Origin: JBBQBQ01 sp038317685
Lineage (GTDB): Bacteria; Desulfobacterota; Desulfuromonadia; Desulfuromonadales; DDH964
DNA length: 26,960 nucleotides
Assembly (NCBI GenBank): GCA_038317685.1
Contig: JBBQBQ010000011.1
Location: forward strand, 1 to 26,960
Reading direction: 5' to 3'
The notes under the pieces: model-generated
Databases searched by the model: none
What the model saw: the letters and a program-made list of their open reading frames with translations, nothing else
What the model was told of the DNA's origin: nothing
Program-made: the position numbers and the translations under genes
Shown here: positions 6,712 to 14,524 of the stretch, in pieces
Position numbering within the stretch: position 1 is the first letter of the stretch
Layout: each line of letters opens with the position of its first letter

Positions 6712-8571
6712 TCAAATGTGGTGTCCGCCTGAAATGAACGCATACAGCATCAGGCACAGGAGCGCCAGCCCGGTAAACAAGGCAAGCAGGGCGAAACCTT
6801 TGACAAAGAAGTCGTAAGCAACACCACTTGGCTTTTCCTTGACATATTGATCGAGAATGCCAGCTTCTTCGTAACGTTTCCACTGGTCGGCGCGCTCTTC
6901 AATGAATTCGTGCTTAGGCAGTTCGCCATTGAAGATGACAAAGTCCATGGGGAATTTCTCCGGCCGTCCGTGGGTATTGAAGAAATGGACGGTAAAGATA
7001 AACCCTGTTGCCAGTAGCGCCTCATCCGAGTGGATGATGGTTGCAACGTTAAACACCCAGCCTGGAAGGATCAGCCCGAAGATCTCCGGGAACCAAAGCA
7101 TTAACCCGGAACCGCCGATGGCAAACATCCCCCAGAAGACCGCAATAAAGTCAAATTTCTCCCAATAGGTCCAGCGATCGAAGCTAGGTTTCGGGCCTCG
7201 GAACAAGAACCAGCGAACCATACCGGTGACGTCCCGGATGTCTCGCAGGTTCGGACATAGGGACTCGGGGCCAAACAGCCGCCGGATAAAATCAGCAGGA
7301 TATTCCAGTTTGTAAAACAGGAACTTGGCACTCATAAGCAGTGCCGCAGCAAAGTAAATAAAGGTAATTCCCGCACCGACCCGATGCAGCAGGCCTGCAT
7401 TGGCGGCTCCGCCATAGAAGTTCATCAGCACTATGGCCCATTGCTGTTCGGCAAACTTGAGAGGAAGCCCCGTCAAGGACAGCAACAGGAAGCTGGTAAT
7501 AACCAAAATATGGAGGGAGATATGTATTTTGTTGAAACGACGATAAATTTTGTGGGGCTCGGAAATGACGTGGAGATGCCCGGCAATCAAGTCGCGCTTT
7601 TTCTCGCGGTTTTCGACAAAACCACGGAACATCCAAAGCATGGTATGTATCCAGAAGACCAGAAACGTCCCCAGAAGCAGACTCGTCATGCTGACATAAG
7701 TGTAGTAAAGAATCGGATAGTGTTCTTTGTCGGTAATCTTTCCATGCGGATAAAATTCGACAAACATCGCAGATGAGTTTTTGTGACACTTGCCGCAGGT
7801 CGCGACCCTTTTTTCAGGAGAAATACTGGAGCGAGGGTCGGTATGCGGCAACACGGAGTGTGCGGTGTGACAATCTGCGCAACCCGCCACCTTTTCTGGA
7901 AAACCAAGGCGGTAGTTTTTACCATGATAGCTTTCCAGATAGGTTTCAAAGGCGATGTTGGTAACGCCGTTTTTCTCCATCAACTCTTCATTGGCATGGC
8001 ATTTCTGACAAACCTTGGTATGAAAGGCGCGAGTGTCGTGACTGTTCGCATCCCCGATTTCCTTGATATCATGCAGGTTGTGACAATCAATGCAGGAGGC
8101 GGAATCCATGTTCCCGGCAGCAAGAGAGGTGCCGTGTATCGACTCCTGATACGCTGCATACGCATCCCCGTGACACTCGCCGCATTTCTTGACCGCAATC
8201 CGCTTGTCCCCTTTCCAGGGTTTCTGACGGTGAATTTCCGAGTGGCAGGTGGCACAGTCAATTTCATTCAATTTATGCACACTGGCGTAGTGCTCGGCGG
8301 TCTCCTTTTTGTGACAGCGCACGCACCTGACAGGACCAGGCATTAAATTGCCATTTTTGTGCAGCTCAAGGTCCGTCACTTCGACATGACAGCTGGTGCA
8401 GGCATTTTTGCCATGGACGGAATTAGCGAAATCATCGGGTGTTACGACGTCTTCATGACACTCAAGGCAGGTTTTCGGATCGATGGCCATGCCATTTTCT
8501 GCCAAGGCCGGAAGGGCAAACAGGGCCAGCAGGGCAAGGGCAATCAGCACTCGGGATAGACTCTGGTACAT
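6712..8571 (-). CDS. cbcL: CbcL-like nine-haem c / cytochrome b fusion, menaquinol oxidase
   Basis: I start this 619-residue protein at 8571, where AGGAGG precedes the ATG and a Sec signal (residues 1-24, ALA|EN) begins; the frame is open further upstream without support. Nine CXXCH sites are visible at residues 35, 58, 83, 106, 130, 160, 188, 231 and 259. From about 288 a membrane cytochrome b domain follows, with His-bearing helices (FWIHTMLWMF, HISLHILVITSF, LLHRVGAGITF, FTVHFFNTH) as in HydC/FdnI-type di-haem b proteins. Nine c haems fused to this b domain is the architecture of Geobacter CbcL, the inner-membrane menaquinol oxidase used with low-potential extracellular acceptors. The symbol rests on architecture, not alignment. 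Confidence 0.8.
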   Translation of the reverse strand: MYQSLSRVLIALALLALFALPALAENGMAIDPKTCLECHEDVVTPDDFANSVHGKNACTSCHVEVTDLELHKNGNLMPGPVRCVRCHKKETAEHYASVHKLNEIDCATCHSEIHRQKPWKGDKRIAVKKCGECHGDAYAAYQESIHGTSLAAGNMDSASCIDCHNLHDIKEIGDANSHDTRAFHTKVCQKCHANEELMEKNGVTNIAFETYLESYHGKNYRLGFPEKVAGCADCHTAHSVLPHTDPRSSISPEKRVATCGKCHKNSSAMFVEFYPHGKITDKEHYPILYYTYVSMTSLLLGTFLVFWIHTMLWMFRGFVENREKKRDLIAGHLHVISEPHKIYRRFNKIHISLHILVITSFLLLSLTGLPLKFAEQQWAIVLMNFYGGAANAGLLHRVGAGITFIYFAAALLMSAKFLFYKLEYPADFIRRLFGPESLCPNLRDIRDVTGMVRWFLFRGPKPSFDRWTYWEKFDFIAVFWGMFAIGGSGLMLWFPEIFGLILPGWVFNVATIIHSDEALLATGFIFTVHFFNTHGRPEKFPMDFVIFNGELPKHEFIEERADQWKRYEEAGILDQYVKEKPSGVAYDFFVKGFALLALFTGLALLCLMLYAFISGGHHI

Positions 8572-8605
8572 GGGAATCCTCCTAGAATTAAAAAAAATCT
8601 TTGGT

Positions 8606-8635
8606 TTTATATCATTGAACATTAACCATTAGCAA
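8606..8635 (-). promoter_or_regulatory. Promoter of the CbcL-like gene
   Basis: Minus-strand TTGCTA (8630-8635) and TATAAA (8606-8611) are separated by 18 bases, about 35 bases before the ATG at 8571. The segment between this and the atp terminator holds no other gene. Confidence 0.5.
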
Positions 8636-8680
8636 CATTAAATTAATCCGAAGGATTCTTTTCCTCAAGGGGGGGATTAA

Positions 8681-8716
8681 AAAACCGGCACACCCCAAGG
8701 GGCATGCCGGTGATTT
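8681..8716 (-). terminator. Rho-independent terminator of the atp (Fo) operon
   Basis: ACCGGCA (8685-8691) pairs with TGCCGGT (8705-8711), and an inner CCCC/GGGG stem closes the loop. On the minus strand it is followed by TTTTTTAAT. It lies 21 bases past the atpE stop at 8737. Confidence 0.9.
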
Positions 8717-8736
8717 TATTGCGGTTGGCTTGGTTT

Positions 8737-9003
8737 TTATTTCGCCAGCAGCTTGACGACTTCTTCAGTGAAGGGGTTGGCAAAGAGAATGATCATGGCC
8801 ACGACGAAGACATAGATGGCAAGGGATTCGATCATCGCCAGACCAATCATCATGGTGGTCAGGATTTTACCGCTGGCGCCGGGATTCCGCGCAACGCCCT
8901 CAACTGCTTTCTGGATGGCAAGACCCTGACCGATACCGGTGCCGAGGGAGCCGAGACCCATGCCGATACCGGCAGCCATCATTGCCCATGCGAAAAATTC
9001 CAT
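8737..9003 (-). CDS. atpE: ATP synthase Fo subunit c
   Basis: The 88-residue protein is two hydrophobic helices joined by the polar loop ARNPGASGK, the c-ring subunit of F-type ATP synthase. The ion-carrying carboxylate is E59 in MIGLAMIES. Q25 (GIGQG), S60 and Y64 are also present, part of the sodium-binding set known from Ilyobacter and Propionigenium, although the Thr next to Ser is Leu61 here. AAGGAG precedes the ATG. It is the last gene of the Fo operon, 87 bases after atpB and just ahead of a terminator. Confidence 0.95.
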   Translation of the reverse strand: MEFFAWAMMAAGIGMGLGSLGTGIGQGLAIQKAVEGVARNPGASGKILTTMMIGLAMIESLAIYVFVVAMIILFANPFTEEVVKLLAK

Positions 9004-9090
9004 TTTTCTACTCCTTTTCCTTCCGAGGTTGATTGTTCCTAAATAATATAGGACCTAAGGCTCGCAACGGCGAACCCAGAACAAACCCTG

Positions 9091-9765
9091 TTAATGACCT
9101 TCTTCCAAGGCCCCTGCGATATAGATCATCGCCAGGAGAGTAAAGACAAAGGTCTGAATGAAGGCGACCAATACGCCCATCAGCATCATCGGTACCGGCA
9201 ACAGGAAAGGGACAAGACCAATAAAGATCATCAGGACAATTTCATGACCGTACATATTGCCGAAAAGACGCAGGGACAGGGACAGCGGCCGAGCCAGGTG
9301 GCCGATGATTTCAATGATGAAAATCAGAGGAGCCAACGCCAGGATGGGACCCATGAAATGTTTCAGGTAGGAAAGGCCGTGTTCCTTGATGCCGATAACA
9401 TGGGTCATCACGAAAACGGTCAGGGCCAGGGCGGCATTGGTGTTGAGATTGGCTGTCGGTGGGTAGAACCCGGGGATCAACCCGATCAGGTTAGACACCA
9501 GAATGAAGAGTGCGAAGGTGGCCACGAGAGGGAAGTATGCCATCCCCTTGTGGCCCATGGTTTCTTCGGCAAGATTGGTAATGCCGGTCACGACCGATTC
9601 CATAAGATTCTGCATGCCGCTGGGGACCAACTGGATTCCCCGGGAAGCGACGAGTGCCACGACAATGAGGATGATCATGACGAGCCAAGTGTACATCACA
9701 TGCTCACCCACATGGATATGGAGCTGCTCTTCAAGCCACTTCAAAAAGAGAAACGGATGCACCAT
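9091..9765 (-). CDS. atpB: ATP synthase Fo subunit a
   Basis: This 224-residue protein with about five or six helices is the ion-channel subunit of Fo. The essential arginine is R166 in LSLSLRLFGNMYGHE, facing the c-ring carboxylate. Length is typical for the short deltaproteobacterial form. GAGGAG lies about 10 bases before the ATG. It follows atpI by 18 bases and precedes atpE, with no atpF, H, A, G, D or C in the window, so the F1 genes must lie elsewhere, as in Geobacter. Confidence 0.96.
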   Translation of the reverse strand: MVHPFLFLKWLEEQLHIHVGEHVMYTWLVMIILIVVALVASRGIQLVPSGMQNLMESVVTGITNLAEETMGHKGMAYFPLVATFALFILVSNLIGLIPGFYPPTANLNTNAALALTVFVMTHVIGIKEHGLSYLKHFMGPILALAPLIFIIEIIGHLARPLSLSLRLFGNMYGHEIVLMIFIGLVPFLLPVPMMLMGVLVAFIQTFVFTLLAMIYIAGALEEGH

Positions 9766-9783
9766 GACGTGTTTACTCCTCGT

Positions 9784-10149
9784 TCAAAGCAATCGCTGCA
9801 AAGTTGTGACCAGCAGGTTGAGCAGGACGACGGAAAGGCCCACCGCCAATCCGAGGGGATGAATGTGCACCACCCCGATCAGCAGAAACAGAGTCCCCCC
9901 GAGGACGATGAGGCGGGCCAGGTAGCCCCATTGGAATCTCTTGGCCGAAAGTCGATTCGGTTCGGCGAGCATCCTCATCAAGGCGAGCCGTAACCAGTAA
10001 TAACCGACGATGGCGACCAGCCCGCCGCTAAGTACTCCGAAAAAAACCCCTCGTGACTGCCAACAGAGACTGACCAGCAGCAGGATAGCCAGGATCAGCC
10101 AATTGCGGCGGCCCAGGGTCTGCAGCAATTGGTCATCGCGGTTTTCCAC
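9784..10149 (-). CDS. atpI: ATP synthase subunit I (AtpI)
   Basis: The product is 121 residues with four hydrophobic helices (about 15-33, 34-56, 76-93 and 97-117). It is placed directly before atpB and matches the size and layout of AtpI, an assembly helper for the c-ring. It starts with GTG at 10149, overlapping the end of atpZ by 17 bases, with AGGA just upstream. AtpI proteins are poorly conserved, so position in the operon carries much of the call. Confidence 0.8.
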   Translation of the reverse strand: MENRDDQLLQTLGRRNWLILAILLLVSLCWQSRGVFFGVLSGGLVAIVGYYWLRLALMRMLAEPNRLSAKRFQWGYLARLIVLGGTLFLLIGVVHIHPLGLAVGLSVVLLNLLVTTLQRLL

Positions 10150-10390
10150 CGTCGTCCTGACTGTCCTTTTGCTGCCGCCGCAATTCTCGTTCGGTCAGAA
10201 TATAAATATTACGGAACCCGGCGATAATGCCCAAGCCGAGAAAAGACAGCGTCAGCCACGGCGAAGTGCCGAGCCATTTGTCAAGGTAGTACCCCATCGC
10301 CAGACCGATGAAGGTCGCCGCGACCACCGAGATTCCGACGCTGGAGAGAAATCCCAGAGCTTTGATGAGCTGGCGCTTGTCTTCAGCCAT
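10133..10390 (-). CDS. atpZ: AtpZ-like ATP synthase accessory protein
   Basis: From the ATG at 10390 the product is 85 residues: MAEDKRQLIKALGF, two helices with GLAMGYYLDKWLGTSPW between or within them, then a charged tail. This is the AtpZ/AtpI family pattern (small two-helix proteins encoded ahead of atpI, linked to Mg/Ca handling or assembly). A TTG eight codons upstream (10414) is in frame but lies inside a dyad. No good ribosome site precedes either start. It is the first gene of the Fo operon. Confidence 0.8.
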   Translation of the reverse strand: MAEDKRQLIKALGFLSSVGISVVAATFIGLAMGYYLDKWLGTSPWLTLSFLGLGIIAGFRNIYILTERELRRQQKDSQDDGGKPR

Positions 10391-10396
10391 GATTTG

Positions 10397-10415
10397 ATTG
10401 TATACAGCATACAAT
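10397..10415 (-). promoter_or_regulatory. 19-bp dyad, candidate operator just before atpZ
   Basis: ATTGTAT and ATACAAT are perfect 7-base inverted arms around a 5-base centre. The plus-strand element has the TTGTATAC...ATACAA look of GntR-family operators. It lies between the predicted transcription start and the atpZ ATG, where a bound repressor would block elongation or initiation. No regulator gene is adjacent. Confidence 0.5.
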
Positions 10416-10435
10416 GCAGAGGGTTAAACCGCATC

Positions 10436-10464
10436 TTGATATCATGTGAATGCCACCTTGTCAA
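10436..10464 (-). promoter_or_regulatory. Promoter of the atpZIBE operon
   Basis: Minus-strand TTGACA (10459-10464) and TATCAA (10436-10441) with an ideal 17-base spacer. The -35 overlaps the trmJ stop codon, so the Fo operon can be transcribed independently of the upstream genes. Confidence 0.7.
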
Positions 10465-11210
10465 CCGCTTTTTCCCAATTTTTCATCCCCGCGCCGGCGG
10501 CCCCGCCAGTCGTTGATGCTCTCTTCCAATCGTCCCCAGACGGCGCGCAACAGCGCCAAATCATGACGGTCGGCAATACTGCGAGCGAGCATTCGTCGCA
10601 ACGGAGTCAGGACATGCTCGGGACGGTGTGGATTGAGAAAGGCAATGCGTCCAAGGACCGTCTCCATCTGCTGCAGAAGAGGTTCAACTTCAGCTTGGGT
10701 TGGCGCCTCGTCTCGTTCGCAGTCGGTTTCACGCGGACCCCGGCCGAGTTCATAAAGAAAAATCAGGGTCGCTTGGGCGAGATTTAGGGAGCCAAGCGAT
10801 CCTGGGGCGGGAATGGTCGCGGTGTGGGTGCAAAGGGCAACTTCGGCGCTGCTCAGGCCGGCATCTTCGCGGCCGAAGACCAGCGCCAGTCGTCCCCTGT
10901 CGGCCATACTTTGAGCCAGGGGCGGGACCGCGTGAACATCGATCACTGTTCCGCGCCGCTTCCCCTGGCGACGGGTGGCCGCCACGGACCAGTGGCAATC
11001 GGCAAGGGCCGTTTGCAGGTTGGGGTAGAGATGGGCCGTCTCGAGAAGGCCGCAGGCATCGACGGCGAAGCGGCGCGCTTCCTCGGCGAGATGGTCGCAG
11101 GGATTGACCAAACGCAGATCGGCCGCCCCGAAATTGGCCATCGCCCGAGCGACCATGCCGACGTTTCCGGGGCTGCGTGGCTCGACGAGAATGACGGAAA
11201 CCTGGTCCAT
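10461..11210 (-). CDS. trmJ: TrmJ-type tRNA (cytidine/uridine-2'-O-)-methyltransferase
   Basis: From the ATG at 11210 the product is 249 residues starting MDQVSVILVEPRSPGNVG, which is where TrmH/TrmJ proteins begin; an ATG 14 codons upstream adds a non-conserved leader and neither has a clear ribosome site. SPOUT-fold motifs are present: EPRSPGNVGMVARAMANFG, LVFGREDAGLS and the SAM-knot motif SLGSLNLAQA. TrmJ methylates the 2'-OH of tRNA position 32. It follows yaeQ by 118 bases and overlaps the atp promoter at its 3' end. Confidence 0.88.
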   Translation of the reverse strand: MDQVSVILVEPRSPGNVGMVARAMANFGAADLRLVNPCDHLAEEARRFAVDACGLLETAHLYPNLQTALADCHWSVAATRRQGKRRGTVIDVHAVPPLAQSMADRGRLALVFGREDAGLSSAEVALCTHTATIPAPGSLGSLNLAQATLIFLYELGRGPRETDCERDEAPTQAEVEPLLQQMETVLGRIAFLNPHRPEHVLTPLRRMLARSIADRHDLALLRAVWGRLEESINDWRGRRRGDEKLGKSG

Positions 11211-11328
11211 GACCGGTGGGGGGTAAAGAGTGCGGAAGGGCGGAAGAGTCATTCGGGCATCGGGGAAAGAGCCAGGTTGATGGACGACGGCAGTCTGGTA
11301 CTAAGGGACGCGGCTCCCAGTCCCTTTG

Positions 11329-11883
11329 TCAGAGGCCATGGTTGTCACCTGAGGTCAGTGTCGTGACGGGAGTTTCCAGGGTTTGCCCTCCGAGGGTGAG
11401 GTAGAGGGTCGCTTCGGTCTTGGTCAAATCCCAGGCGATGCCGCGCTGCAGGCGAGAGGTCAACTCCTGCAGGAAGAGCGGGTCAAGGCCGATGACCGTA
11501 AGGTTTTTCACAGCCGAGAGGCGTGGCAGGTGGGCGGTTTCCCAGCGTGGGCGGCCCTTGCCGCAGACCAGGAGAACCACCCGTTCGGCGTGGCGGGCGG
11601 CCTTGACCAAACGCTCGACTTCCGGGAGCCCGACTTCTATCCAGAGTTGCACCCGACCGTCGGCGCCCTTGAGCCAGAGGTCGGGCTCATCACCGCTACT
11701 GATCCCCCGGGAAAACGCCAGCCCCTCCTCGTAGCACAAGGCGTAGGCCAGCAGCCTTGCCACCAGCCGCTCAGGTGTCTCCGAAGGGTGCTGGGCAACG
11801 GTCACCGTCAAGCTTTGGTAACAGTCACGATCGACGTCGGCAAGCTGCAGAGTGGCGCGGTAGATGGTCGGAGGCAGGGCCAT
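11329..11883 (-). CDS. yaeQ: YaeQ family protein (PD-(D/E)XK nuclease-like fold)
   Basis: The 184-residue protein matches YaeQ in length and throughout its N-terminal half: MALPPTIYRATLQLADVDRDCYQS, TVAQHPSETPERLVARLLAYAL, then GDEPDLWLK and LWIEVGLP, which hold the D and E of a PD-(D/E)XK-like core. E. coli YaeQ was found as a suppressor of RfaH loss; its biochemical role is not settled. Its ATG overlaps the stop of the S1-domain gene (ATGA), so the two are translationally coupled. Confidence 0.9.
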   Translation of the reverse strand: MALPPTIYRATLQLADVDRDCYQSLTVTVAQHPSETPERLVARLLAYALCYEEGLAFSRGISSGDEPDLWLKGADGRVQLWIEVGLPEVERLVKAARHAERVVLLVCGKGRPRWETAHLPRLSAVKNLTVIGLDPLFLQELTSRLQRGIAWDLTKTEATLYLTLGGQTLETPVTTLTSGDNHGL

Positions 11884-13070
11884 CAGCGTTTATTCTTCCC
11901 CTCCAGCTTGGCTTTGAGAAGGTCGCCGAGAGTTCCCATGGCCGCCGTCGGCTGCTCGAGGTAGGAGGTTGATTCGCTCTCCTCTCCTGCCTCCGCCGGC
12001 ACCAGAGAAATGCGCCGTGTCTCAATCTCGATCTTTTCGATGGTCACGGCAAGCATCTGGCCGACCTTAAGGACTTCCTGGGGGTGTTTGAGGTGGCGGC
12101 CGGCGCCGAGCCTGGAAATGTGGAGGAGGCCGTCAATCCCCTCTTCAAGGGTGACGAAGGCACCGAAGGGAGCGAGCCGCGAGACGCGTCCAGTGAAGAC
12201 CATACCTTCCCGGAACAGGGTCCCGACCTTGCTCCAAGGGTCGGCAAGGGTGTCACGCAGGCTGAAGGAGTAGCGCTCTTTCTCCCAATCGAGACTTTTA
12301 ACCACCAGGTCCAATTCCTGCCCGACCTGCAGGACGGCATGGATATCCTCCACCCGACCGTACCCGACCTCGGAGATCGGGAGCAACCCCTCCAGCCCGC
12401 CGAGATCGATGAAGGCACCAAAATCCCGAATGCTGGTCACCGTTCCCTTGACGACCATCCCTTCGCGGAGGGTGGCGCGGAGCGCTTCGCGCTGACAACG
12501 GCGCTCTTCTTCCAGGATTTCCCGGTGGGAAACAACAATGTTGCGTCCTTGTTCCCCGAACTGACTGATTTTAAAGGGCCGGGACTGGCCGATGATCGAG
12601 TCCGGGGCCTCCTGGCGGCGCAGGCCAAGTTGGGAGAAGGGGCAGAATGAGCGGACGGCCCCCGGAAGTTTGACTTCATAACCGCCCTTGACTTCCTTCT
12701 CAATCCGTCCTTCCACGGGGATGCCGCTGCGCCAGGCTTCTTCGAGTTGGGCGGTCCCACCGCTCCCTCCACCGATGCGGGTTGTAAAGCGAAGTTCGCC
12801 GCCGGCGCGGGAAAGGAAATAGGCGCTCAAGGTGGCGCCAGTCTGTACGGTCAGTTGACCGTCGGAATCGAGGAGTTCCTTGACGTCGAGGACCCCCTCC
12901 CCCTTTTGGCCGACGTCGAGGAAGACCCACTCGGGGCCGATCTGCAGGACCGTCGCATCGATCTTTTGTCCGGGTGTCAATTGAACCTTGCGACCCAGGC
13001 TCTGCTCCAGCAGGGCCGCAAAATCTTCCTCTTCACCATCGGGTTCTTCGTCAAAACGTTTGTCGTCCAT
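11883..13070 (-). CDS. S1 RNA-binding domain protein with four S1 repeats
   Basis: This 395-residue protein starts with an acidic segment (MDDKRFDEEPDGEEEDF) and carries four OB-fold S1 repeats, beginning near residues 32, 112, 204 and 288. Repeats three and four are the best conserved (GMVVKGTVTSIRDFGAFIDLGGLEGLLPISE; GMVFTGRVSRLAPFGAFVTLEEGIDGLLHIS). Ribosomal protein S1 of Gram-negatives has six repeats, so this shorter form is more likely an S1-like mRNA or ribosome-associated protein than RpsA itself. GAGGTT precedes the ATG, and a strong promoter lies 37 bases upstream. Confidence 0.85.
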   Translation of the reverse strand: MDDKRFDEEPDGEEEDFAALLEQSLGRKVQLTPGQKIDATVLQIGPEWVFLDVGQKGEGVLDVKELLDSDGQLTVQTGATLSAYFLSRAGGELRFTTRIGGGSGGTAQLEEAWRSGIPVEGRIEKEVKGGYEVKLPGAVRSFCPFSQLGLRRQEAPDSIIGQSRPFKISQFGEQGRNIVVSHREILEEERRCQREALRATLREGMVVKGTVTSIRDFGAFIDLGGLEGLLPISEVGYGRVEDIHAVLQVGQELDLVVKSLDWEKERYSFSLRDTLADPWSKVGTLFREGMVFTGRVSRLAPFGAFVTLEEGIDGLLHISRLGAGRHLKHPQEVLKVGQMLAVTIEKIEIETRRISLVPAEAGEESESTSYLEQPTAAMGTLGDLLKAKLEGKNKR

Positions 13071-13106
13071 GGCAACCTCGGCAGGGGATGGATTTCAACG
13101 GGGGGC

Positions 13107-13136
13107 ATTATAGGCCGGTTTGGGAACGAATAGCAA
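13107..13136 (-). promoter_or_regulatory. Strong promoter of the S1-yaeQ-trmJ operon
   Basis: Minus-strand TTGCTA (13131-13136), 18-base spacer, and a perfect TATAAT (13107-13112), 37 bases before the ATG at 13070. The remainder of the 234-base gap to 13305 shows no gene. Confidence 0.7.
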
Positions 13137-13304
13137 AGCCTTAAGCAAGCGCAACCGCCGGCTTCTGAAACGGTCGGGACGCTGGATTTTGAGCTTCGAT
13201 TTTCCGGAGAGAGAGATTGTTCTGGAACATGCGGGTAGAAACCGGCGATAATTCCAACCTCTGTCTATGCCCCTCCCCTTGACGCTTGATGGCAGACTAT
13301 TCCT

Positions 13305-14030
13305 ATGGCGCAGCCCTGGAAAATATTGGATCGAGTCCCCACCCCGGAGGGGATTCTGGAGCTGCGTCAACGCGGGGACCGGGACTTCCTCATAACCATC
13401 GGACCCCAGGTGCTGATGAACAGCACGGCTCACCGCTCGGAGGTGGCTCTCGGCCAGCTCGCCTGCCGCGACCTTCGGGAGCGGGTCGCGCCGCGGGTCC
13501 TGGTCGGGGGTCTGGGGATGGCTTTCACGCTGCGGGCGGTCCTGGATATGCTCCCTCCGGAGGGGTGGGTGATGGTCGCCGAACTCAACCCGGTCGTGGT
13601 CCAATGGTGCCGGGGACCCTTGGCGCCCATCACCGGTGCTGCGGTTGACGATCCCCGGGTCCAGGTGGAGATCGGCAATGTTGTCGACCTTGTGCACCGG
13701 GCCTCCAAGGCCGAGCCGGCAGAAAAATTCGATGCCGTGGTCTTCGATCTTTACCGAGGCCCCCATGCGCGCACCGACCCCCGCGCTGATCCTCTTTATG
13801 GCAGTCGTTCCATTGCGGCGGTGTGGGTCGCACTTAAACCCGGGGGCTTTTTTGCCGTCTGGGGTGAGAACTACGACGCCGGCTTCGACCAGCGGCTGCG
13901 GGCCGCCGGCTTTGTTGTGAGCTGCCAGCGACCGGGGCGCGGGGGGTTGCGGCATGCTGTTTTCGTGGCAGAAAAGCCGGCAGCTTCCCTTTCCTCCAAA
14001 AGAGTTGACAGCAGGGGGAGGGGGTGTTAA
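13305..14030 (+). CDS. Spermidine synthase-like methyltransferase-fold protein
   Basis: The 241-residue product has a short N-terminal beta region, a nucleotide-binding glycine loop RVLVGGLGMAFTLRAVLD, the acidic end of strand two in MVAELNPVVVQW, a DDPRVQVEIGNVVDLV segment and FDAVVFDLYRGPH. This is the spermine/spermidine synthase fold (Rossmann, SAM or decarboxylated-SAM binding). Many bacteria carry such stand-alone proteins without proven polyamine activity. I do not see the usual catalytic aspartate context DSTDP, so aminopropyl transfer is doubtful. The start lacks a convincing ribosome site; ATG 13305 is chosen because the conserved part begins soon after. It is 44 bases ahead of hisI. 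Confidence 0.7.
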   Translation: MAQPWKILDRVPTPEGILELRQRGDRDFLITIGPQVLMNSTAHRSEVALGQLACRDLRERVAPRVLVGGLGMAFTLRAVLDMLPPEGWVMVAELNPVVVQWCRGPLAPITGAAVDDPRVQVEIGNVVDLVHRASKAEPAEKFDAVVFDLYRGPHARTDPRADPLYGSRSIAAVWVALKPGGFFAVWGENYDAGFDQRLRAAGFVVSCQRPGRGGLRHAVFVAEKPAASLSSKRVDSRGRGC

Positions 14031-14033
14031 AAG
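14005..14033 (+). promoter_or_regulatory. Possible promoter for hisIG
   Basis: TTGACA (14005-14010) and TAAAAG (14028-14033) are 17 bases apart, overlapping the end of the upstream gene. The -10 match is weak. Confidence 0.35.
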
Positions 14034-14074
14034 CGAAGCTTGCTGTATGCTCCCGCCAACCTTGGAGGTGACCC

Positions 14075-14455
14075 TTGATCCAGATCGACTTTGCCAAGAT
14101 GGGCGGCCTGATTCCGGCCATCATTCAGGACCATGAAAATGGTGAGGTCCTCATGGTGGCGTTCATGGACGAAACCACCCTCAATAATACCCTGCGCGAC
14201 GGCAAGACCTGGTTCTACAGTCGCACCCGCAACAAGTATTGGATGAAGGGAGAGGAGTCGGGGAACACTCAGGACGTGGTGGAGATTCTCACCGACTGCG
14301 ATGCCGACACGGTGGTCATCAAGGTGAAACAGAACGGCCCCGCCGCCTGCCATACCGGCAACCGGAGCTGCTTCTACGTGCGCTGGGAGGACGGCCGGTG
14401 GGTTGAACATAGTAACCCCCTGTTTGATCCCAACGAGGTTTACAAGAAGAAATAA
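14075..14455 (+). CDS. hisI: Phosphoribosyl-AMP cyclohydrolase
   Basis: HisI opens the purine ring of phosphoribosyl-AMP, the third step of histidine synthesis, in the cytoplasm. The 126-residue product is typical for the monofunctional enzyme without a HisE domain. Motifs seen are VLMVAFMDE, the TWFYSRTRNKYWMKGEESGNTQ segment, the metal site TDCDADT and the two C-terminal cysteines of ACHTGNRSCF. It starts with TTG at 14075, chosen because GGAGGTGA (14064-14071) sits just upstream. hisG follows 69 bases later. Confidence 0.95.
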   Translation: MIQIDFAKMGGLIPAIIQDHENGEVLMVAFMDETTLNNTLRDGKTWFYSRTRNKYWMKGEESGNTQDVVEILTDCDADTVVIKVKQNGPAACHTGNRSCFYVRWEDGRWVEHSNPLFDPNEVYKKK

Positions 14456-14524
14456 TCGGGGGGCTTCCCCGCGCGGGGAGGGTCAATCCCGACACCGCCT
14501 GCTGTACCCAAGGAGTTTGCTCAG

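Noticed and set aside
9094..9993. 299-codon plus-strand frame opposite atpB and atpI
   Set aside because: The predicted protein is extremely rich in Q, D, H and E, typical of the complement of membrane-protein genes.
13095..13955. 286-codon minus-strand frame opposite the spermidine-synthase-like gene
   Set aside because: It has no motifs and also runs through the S1 operon promoter. The plus-strand gene has a clear Rossmann glycine loop.
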